Positions 56,830 to 64,000 of a stretch of DNA of 64,000 bases are shown in pieces. The number at the start of each line of letters is the position of its first letter. Position 1 is the first letter of the stretch. A program made the translations under genes and the position numbers. Where the stretch lies: NCBI RefSeq assembly GCF_020497125.1, contig NC_059080.1, forward strand, positions 52,889,563 through 52,953,562, given 5' to 3'. Source of the stretch: Mauremys mutica. Lineage: Eukaryota > Chordata > Testudines > Geoemydidae. The notes beneath the pieces are model-generated. The model was not told where the DNA came from and made no database searches. It was given only the letters and a program-made list of their open reading frames with translations.

Positions 56830-57480
56830 ACCACTCACCAAAGAAAAATAGCCATTAAACACCTCAGCCTTCTTGACGTTATCAGTTATTAGTTCTTCCT
56901 CACTATGTAGAGAACGTACACTTTTCATCTTTCTCCTGTTCCTAACATGGTTAAAGAACCTCCTCTTGTTGCCTTTTATGTCCCTGGCTAGATGTAACTC
57001 ATTCTGTGCCTTAGCCTTTCTGATTTTGTCCCTACATACTTGTGTTATTCTTTTGTACTACTCCTTAGCAATTTGTCCATTTTTCCACTTTATGTAAGAT
57101 TCCTTTTTGGTTTTCAGGACATTAAAATGGTCCTGCTAGAGCCATCCTGGTCTCTCACTATTCTTTCTATCTTTCTTTCGCATTGGGATGGTTTGCAGTT
57201 GTGCTTTTATTTTCATCCCTTTAAGAAACTGCTACCTCTCCTGAACTCCTTTATCTTCCCAGGGACCTTACCTACCAGTTCTCTGAGTTTATTAAAGTCT
57301 GCTTTTTTGAAGTCCATTTTCCTTACTCTGCTGCTCTTACTCCTTCTTTTCCTTAAAATCATGAAATCTACCATTTCATGATCACTTTCACACACATTTC
57401 ATTCCACTGTCAATTTTGCAACCAATTCTTCTCAGTTAGTGAGAATCAAGTCTAAAATGACTGCCCCCCAGCTAGTTCCT
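56830..57480 (-). mobile_element. CR1 LINE, 5' part of the copy split at 54,181
   Basis: Continues the CR1 of 53,323-54,180 with the pre-RT linker (complement of 'cctcctcttgttgcc', i.e. the 'GNKKRFF' style codons, and lysine-rich DKIRKA-type text). It ends near 57,480 against a SINE. Confidence 0.75.
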
Positions 57481-57484
57481 CCAC

Positions 57485-57664
57485 TTAGAATATCAGGGTT
57501 GGAAGGGACCTCAGAAGGTCATCTAGTCCAACCCCCTGCTCAAGGAGGAACTAATCCCCAGACAGATTTTTGCCCCAGATCCCTAAATGGCCTCCTCAAG
57601 GATTAAACTCAAAACCCTGGATTTAGCAGGCCAATGCTCAAACCACTGAGCTATCCTTCCCCAA
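57485..57664 (-). repeat. tRNA-derived SINE with CR1-like tail
   Basis: The complement starts 'aggatagctcagtggtttg', an almost canonical tRNA A-box region, and carries 'ggttttgagtttaatcc', a B box, about 45 bp later. After a linker it ends in the CR1 3' end ('ggttggactagatgacc', 'gaccttctgaggtccc'). A tRNA head joined to a CR1-type tail is the known architecture of reptilian SINEs mobilised by CR1. Confidence 0.85.
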
Positions 57665-59110
57665 CTGTGGCATTAATATTCACAAGCATCATCTCAGTGA
57701 ACTCCACCCACAATAGTGCAGCTGATTCCTGTTGGCATCCAATAGGGACCACCTAAGAAGTATGGTAAGAGCAGGGAAAACATATAGCAAATGATATGGA
57801 TTTATACTGACTGACACGGACCCTACACCTGTGTGCAGGTATCCTCTCCTGCTTTATAGTGTCATGACACATTCCTTTTCTTTATAGAATTATTATTGTT
57901 TATTACTAAGCACCCACAATGTCTGTATGCTAGATCTGATTTCCCATTAAGTCATTGTGATTTAGTTGATGCTAAGTGTTTCTGGAACTCTGGCTTCTGC
58001 ACTGAGATGTGTAGTGCTAAGCTTTCCTGAAAATCTGACCCTATATCCCGGTACACTGTATCTGTGTGCATTTGTATCGATATGCCTGATAAGTTCGTCA
58101 GGCTATAATCTGCATTCTGGCCTCTCTTACACAATGACACATCCTTAGTTTGAATTCAGGACCAATATAAATTACCTTCCATTCTTTTAAACAATTTTCC
58201 GTGCTGGTTCTCAAGGCTCTAGTGCCTCAAGTTGGTGTAACCACAGGGAATGATGTTTATTTTATTTTTAATCTTTTTTTCCTTTTATTTCTTTCTCTCT
58301 CTTTTTTTTTGTTGGGTTTTTGTTTTGTTGTTTCCCGGTTTTGGTCACAAGGACATGGGGAAAAACATTCTTTCAATTCTTCACGCATTGTGGCTGACTG
58401 AAATGGGAAACAAGACAAAGGCAGAGAAGAAAAGCTTTTTATGGGCAGCCTAGTTGGAAGAAAATGAATCACCTAAGCAGATATGTTTCAATGATCTCAG
58501 GCGAACCACACTCTTTATTCTGCACACCCGCAGCTAATTGTTCAAGAAAACGTTCATCTGCTTCATAATCACAGTCATAAAGGAAGTTATGTGAAATAAC
58601 TAAAAAAGTTTATTCAAGGGCCTCCTTCTGAAAGTACAACTATAATGCACTTTCTTCTGGAGATTTAATAGAATTTCCTCTCATAGAAATTGGATGGGTA
58701 ACAGGTCATTTTTCTTTTAATTTGAAAACTATGTTAGTTAGAAGCCTTTCCTGCTGTTTGATAGGGACTTGCGGTGAATAGAAATAGGATACTCTGATAG
58801 ATATTAAAAATAAGGTAGAGGGGGTTAGGATGGGAAGAAGCAGTAACATATTTAACCAACCATCCAGTTGGATTCAGATTCTAATGGTCACTTCCTTTAA
58901 CACTTCAATGGTTTATTTTTAATGGTCTTGTTTTTATGTAAATGTTTGCCTGGCACACAGGGAAGGTTTTTAGATGATCTACCTTTGACAACTCACATTT
59001 CTCTTGGAACTGTTGGTGAAATAGAAGTTTATGTCTGAATGAGATTCCCCAGTCCCAGACCCATTATTGTTAGTACTCTTAACGTGAGTGCCAAGGAACC
59101 CTAACCAAGG
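57665..59110. other. unassigned non-coding sequence, 1.4 kb
   Basis: No element recognised. A T-rich stretch at 58,255-58,335 gives low-complexity frames. Confidence 0.4.
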
Positions 59111-61555
59111 ATCATAGAATCATAGAAGATTAGGGTTGAAAGAGACCACAGAAGGTCATCTAGTCCAACTCCCTGCTCAAAGCAGGCCCAATACCAACTA
59201 AATCATCCCAGCCAGGGCTTTGTCAAGCTGGGCCTTAAAAACCTCTAAGGATGGAGATTCCACCACCTCCATAGGTAACCCATTCCAGTGCTTCACCACT
59301 CTCCTAGTGAAATAGTTTTTCCTAATATCCAACCTAGACCTCTGCCACTGCAACTTGAGACAATTGCTCCTTGTTCTGTCATCTGCCACCACTGAACAGC
59401 TGAGCTCCATCCTCTTTGGAACCCCCCTTCAAGTAGTTGAAGGCTGCTATCAAATCCCCCCTCACTCTTCTCTTCTGCAGACTAAAGCCAACTTCCCTCA
59501 GCCTCTCCTCATAAGTCATGTGCCCCAGCCCCCTAATCATTTTCGTTGCCCTCAGCTGGACTCTCTCCAATTTGTCCACATCCTTTCTGTAGTGGGGGCC
59601 CAAAACTGGATGCAATGCTTCAGATGTGGCCTCATCAGTGCTGAATAGAGGGGAATAATCAGTTCCCTTGATCTGCTGGCAATGCTCCTACTAATGCAGC
59701 CCAATATGCCGCTGCATGCTGTTGACTCATATCCAACTTCTCATCCACTGTAATCCCAGGTCCTTTTCTGCAGAACTGCTGCTTAGCCAGTCGGTCCCCA
59801 GCCTGTAGCAGTGCATGTGATTCTTCCATCCTAAGTGCAGGACTCTGCACTTGTCCTTGTTAAACCTCATCAGATTTCTTTTTGCCCAATTCTCCAATCT
59901 GTCTAGATCAGTGGTTCTCAAACTAGGGCTGACGCTTGTTCAGGGAAAGCCTCTAGTGGGCCGGGCCAGTTTGTTTACCTGCCACATCCGCAGGTTTGGC
60001 CGATCGCAGCTCCCAGTGGCCGCGGTTCGCCGCTCTAGGCCAATGGGAGCTACAGAAAGTGGCGCGGGCTGAGGGACGTACTGGCTGCTGCTTCCCGCAG
60101 CCCCCATTGGCCTGGAGCGGTGAACCACAGCCACTGGGAGCTGAGATTGGCCAAACCTGCAGACGCAGCAGATAAACAAACCGGCCCAGCCCGCTAGAGG
60201 CTTTCCCTGAATAAATGGCGGCCCTAGTTTGAGAACCACTGGTCTAGATCACTCTGGACCCTATCCCTACCCTCCAGTGTATCTATCTCTCCCCCCAACT
60301 TAATGTCATCTGCAAACTTGCTGAGGGTGCAATCCATCCCATCATCCAGATCATTAATGAAGTTGTTGAACAAAACCGGCCCAAGGACTGACTCGTGGGA
60401 CACCCCGTTTGATACAAGCTGCCAACTAGACATTGAGCCACTGATCACTACCCACTAAGCCCGACAATCTAACTAGCTTTCAATCCACCTTGTAGTCCAT
60501 TCATACAGTCCATACTTTAACTTGCTGGCAAGAATACTGTGGAAGACAGCATTAAAAGCTTTGCTAAAGTCAAGATATATCACGTCCACTGCTTTCCCAA
60601 TATCCACAGAGCCAGTTATCTCATCATAGAAGGCAATCAGGTTGGTCAGGCATGACTTGCCCTTGGTGAATCCATATTGACTGTTCCTGATCACCTTCCT
60701 CTCCTCCAAATGCTTCAAAATGGATTCCTTGAAGACCTGCTCCATGATTTTTTCAGGGACTGAGGTGAGGCTGACCAGTCTGTAGTTCCCTGCATTCTCC
60801 TTCTTCCCTTTTTTAAAGATGGGTACTCTATTTGCCTTTTTCCAATCATCTGGGACCTCCCCCGATTGCCACACATTTTCAGAGATAATGGCCAATGGCT
60901 CTGCAATCACATCAGTCAACTCCTTCAGCACCCTCGGATGCATTAGATCTGGCCCCATGGACTCGTGCATATCCAGCTTCTCCAAATAGTCCTTAACCTG
61001 TTATTTCACCACTGAGGGCTGCTCAACTCCTCCCCATACTGTGCTGCCCAGTGCAGCAGTCTGGGAGTTGACCTTGTCTGTGAAGACCAAGGCAAAAAAA
61101 GCATAATCTGTCAGTAGGTTGCCTCCCTCATTCAGTAAGGGTCCCCCACTGTTCCTAACATACCTGTAAAAACCCTTCTTGTTACCCTTCATATCCCTTT
61201 CTAGCTGCAACTCCAATTGTGCTTTGGCCTTCCTGATTACACCCCTGCATACTCGAGCAATATTTTTATACTCCTACCTAGTCATCTGTCCACGTTTTCA
61301 CTTCTTGTAAGATTCCTTTTTGTGTTTAATCTTACCAAAGATTTCTCTGTTAATCCAAACTGGTCACCTGGCATATTTGCTATTCTTTCTGCACATCGGG
61401 ATGGTTTGTTCCTGCGCCCTCAGTAAGGCTTCTTTAAAATACAGCCAGCTCTCCTGGACTCCTTTCCCCCACATATTAGCCTCCGAGAGGATCCTGCCCA
61501 TCAGTTCCCTGGGGGAGTCAAAGTCTGCTTTTCTGATCATGGCCCACTTGTGTTA
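59111..61555 (-). mobile_element. CR1 LINE, 2.1 kb plus a nested insertion
   Basis: The - strand begins near 61,555 in the pre-RT linker (LQLERDMKGNKKGFYRYV at 61,001-61,216), passes NRVPIFKKGKK, GNYRLVSLTSVPEKIMEQ and DVIYLDFSKAFN, keeps F-A-D-D at 60,305-60,316, and ends with 'catagaatcatagaag' at 59,111. The 333-bp element 59,909-60,241 interrupts it. Open segments of 99, 170, 78 and 70 codons remain. It is the same subfamily as 35,365-36,308 (shared WLSSSSA and [11 protein letters not shown]). Confidence 0.92.
59909..60241. mobile_element. hAT-type non-autonomous element, 333 bp
   Basis: Exact 21-bp terminal inverted repeats begin CAGTGGTTCTCAAACTAG, and the inverted homology continues inward ('aaagcctctag', 'gggccgggccag'). 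The 8-bp duplication gtctagat at 59,901-59,908 and 60,242-60,249 is exact. Deleting the element and one copy restores CR1 text around 'gtctagatcactctgg'. The interior is GC-rich and lacks transposase. Confidence 0.95.
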
Positions 61556-62146
61556 AATGCTGTGCAGATTAAAAGCAAGCAAGATGTTCCTGTCCCAGAG
61601 AGCCGAGGTGTCAGACACGATTGCCACAGACAACTGGAGTGAGGATGGGTTGGGAAGATAAGATCACAAAAGAGTTTAGCCAAATAATACAAGTCAGAGC
61701 TTGCCACTTGCTTAGCTAAGTCCAGACAGAAGTATTTTATAGGTTTCACGGCAGAGGTAAGTTTTAAGGAAGGATATAAAAGAGGATAAGGTGCTAGCTT
61801 TACAGTGTCTGCCCTGATGACACGTCTTGAAACTGTTCTTGGACTTTCCAGGTTGTATTTCTGTAGTGCAAATTCTCCAGCTTGTCTCGAACCTGAACCA
61901 AGGGGCTGTGATTCAAACATGTCTTTTTTTTCCCTGCTCATGAGGATAAGCAGACTTTCCTGTAATGGAGATGTGTTGATAATACATCTTCCAAAGAGGT
62001 AGCCAGAAACTGCCTTAAAACACAGTATAGACCGAGATGAAAGAATAGTGTTGATATAATATATTTTACACTATTTCACCAGACAAAATACAAACAGGAG
62101 TATGTCAAAATGCACTAAAGAACCTCTTGTGTGTGCAGGCTGCGCT
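61556..62146. other. mostly unassigned sequence
   Basis: The first 55 bp ('tgctgtgcagattaaaagc', 'gttcctgtcccagag') resemble the end of the SINE at 7,870-8,096 in reverse. The remainder is unrecognised. Confidence 0.35.
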
Positions 62147-62555
62147 TAGGGTGACCAGACGTCCTGATAAAATCGGGACTGTCCTGATTTTTAGACGTTT
62201 GTTCCGTGTCCCGATCGATGTTTGGTTGGGACGCAATTTGTCCCTATAGTTCACACTCCTGGTGTTTTTTTTGTTTTGTTTTGTTTTGTTCCACCAGCGG
62301 GACTCCTCTTTTTTTTTTTCCCCTCTCTCTCTCTGCCGGCGGGACTATGTTCTTTTTTTTTTTCCTCTCTGCCGGTGGGACTCCGTTTCTTTCTTTCTTT
62401 TTTTTTTTCCTCTCTCTGCTGGCGGGACTCCGGGACTCTGTGCTTTTTTTTTCTGCTGTACCGGTGGAAGTCCACTTTTTTTTTTCCTCCGCCAGTGGGA
62501 CCTTTCCCCCCTCCCCCATGTCCCGATATTTTCTTCATCCCATCTGGTCACCCTA
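62147..62555. mobile_element. expanded hAT-type element, 409 bp
   Basis: It has the ends of the 5.7- and 34.9-kb elements (TAGGGTGACCAGA; TCTGGTCACCCTA) and flanks gctgcgct and gctatgct, an 8-bp duplication matching at 6 of 8. The centre (62,294-62,505) is replaced by about six imperfect repeats of a 'gccggcgggactcc' word followed by a T-run and CTCTCT. Frames of 90-144 codons here come from the T-runs and are not genes. Confidence 0.85.
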
Positions 62556-64000
62556 GCTATGCTTTAGATTCACATCCTGGCTTGGTGTGCACTCACTCAC
62601 CATGCAGACAAGCCTGTAAGTATCTGTTTACATACTTTACTGAACTGAGTCCTTAGACATCAAGGTCAACATATAGAAATGTCAAAGCCAATGTATACAA
62701 CTGTATATGTGTATGACCTTTGGATAGAGAAAACATTCTGCATGGACCAGAGAAAACATTACATGATCCATTTTTACATAGAAAATATTATGCATAAGTC
62801 CCTTTGACTGAGAGCACAATATGTGTATTGTGTAATATATTTACACATGCAAGCCTTTATGAAGGAAAGACAATAGCTTCTCACTGGTTAAGACTGAACC
62901 AGGCCTACAATTGAAATATTTCTCCTAAACATATGTTATTTCTCTCCCCAGTTTCATAATGAACTTTACTGAGTTTTATAATGAAAGCTCAAGCTGAGAT
63001 TTTCCAAGGAGCCTAAGGGAGTGAGGCACCCATTTCCAGAGGCGTATGGAAGAATATTTTAGGAAAGCAGATTCCTGGACTGCAAGCATCATTTTTGAAC
63101 AAGCTTGACAAAAGAGATGCTTTTCTTATCATGTAACATGGCACCCTTGCACAGGTTCTTGGCAGCAGTGTCAGACTCAGAAGCCTTTGGATCTAAATGA
63201 GTGAGCTTCTACTGTCCAAGCTAAAAGACACAGCTCTTGTAGCCATGGCTGTAGCAGGCTGGTCAACTTCTATCTCTGTCCCAGCCACCACTAGTGGAGA
63301 ACAGAGCACCACATGGCATGAGTGGGTGTTATAATAGTATAAAAGAAGTTAGTCAAAGTCTTCTCAACTTTATTTGCATATGACAGACTTCAAGAAAGTG
63401 TGGGGCCAATAAACTAAGGCTTTCCTCATATAACTCCACCCAAAGGAAGGTTGTAAAGTCTTCAAGGGCAGGTCTTACAATCTCTTCATGCACCACTAGC
63501 ACAGTGGAGCCCTGATCCTGATTTGGGCCTCTGGGACTTTTGCAAGATAATTAAAAAGAAATCATAGGCTTCAGTGAAAAACTGATGTAGCACAGAGTAT
63601 TATAGTGCATCTGCAAACTGATACTCAGTTAATCTCCATCAGGAACCTGTAAGAAAGGTCTTCAGTCAAGAAATGTATCTAGACAGGGCATCCATGAGCC
63701 CAAGTCTCTGGACATAGCATCAATGAGAAAAAGCATCATCACAATGTCTTAAAAAACACAGCTCTGCAGCTTCAGCAGTCAAACCATGGAGTCAAGTTTT
63801 GTGAGTTAGAGCACATTTGCAGAAAGGGCTTCATTTGTCTTTCTCTATCTGGAGCAGGTATTCTGGAGAAGGCAAGGAGCAGTACCAATTATCCAGAGGA
63901 GATGCAGCTACCATTCCCTTTTCCCCAGCACTGTCTCCAACATTTGTCACCTTTTTGTGGCTCACTGGCAGTTGCTATTTTAGAAGCCCACTAACAGACT
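62556..64000. other. unassigned non-coding sequence
   Basis: No repeat, exon or RNA gene recognised to the end of the window. Confidence 0.4.

Noticed and set aside
57485..57664. Possible tRNA gene
   Set aside because: A and B boxes are present but the cloverleaf is not intact and a CR1 tail follows, so it is a SINE.
62206..62656. Phe/Ser-rich and Lys-rich frames up to 144 codons
   Set aside because: Produced by T-runs in the expanded hAT-type element.

Overview
The window looks like a gene-free stretch of a reptile genome, most likely a turtle (at minimum an archelosaur). The evidence is the repeat content: many CR1 LINE copies of several ages with the typical 3' end, a tRNA-derived SINE carrying a CR1-like tail, ancient MIR-type SINEs, a Tx1-like LINE, Penelope-like and Ty3/gypsy debris, and many short inverted-repeat DNA transposons. 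I found no exon, tRNA, rRNA or other host gene that I can support. Every long reading frame is either a broken retroelement gene or a chance frame. Species assignment and family names rest on recognition, not on a database search.

Layout. 0-13 kb: MIR-type SINEs, an old CR1, a 123-bp hAT-type element, a younger CR1 (8.85-9.58 kb), then Ty3/gypsy relics in opposite orientations (protease region near 11 kb on +, gag near 12.8 kb on -). 13-25 kb: a CR1 splitting an older repeat, two hAT-type elements with exact 8-bp duplications (14.69 and 18.54 kb), AT-rich inverted-repeat elements and CR1 tails. 25.2-27.7 kb: a 2.4-kb CR1 reaching its true 3' end. 30.8-33.1 kb: an LTR-like element followed by a Penelope-like fragment split by a Harbinger-type element. 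34-42 kb: a CA microsatellite, more hAT-type elements and CR1 fragments. 45.7-52.2 kb: a GC-rich Tx1-like LINE on the - strand with an intact-looking endonuclease block, a ruined reverse transcriptase centre and a 222-bp hairpin insertion. 53.3-57.5 kb: a - strand CR1 split by a 2.64-kb hAT-type element. 59.1-61.6 kb: a - strand CR1 split by a 333-bp hAT-type element. 62.1-62.6 kb: an expanded member of the hAT-type family also seen at 5.7 and 34.9 kb.

The clearest result is a set of nested insertions with readable boundaries. Eight DNA elements carry 8-bp flanking duplications (six exact, two imperfect), and two CR1 copies and one Penelope-like copy can be rejoined across them. The most unusual signal is a short repeat unit at 42.5 and 46.2 kb whose RNA would carry a hammerhead-ribozyme-like core. 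It is inserted once alone and once as a near-perfect head-to-head hairpin.
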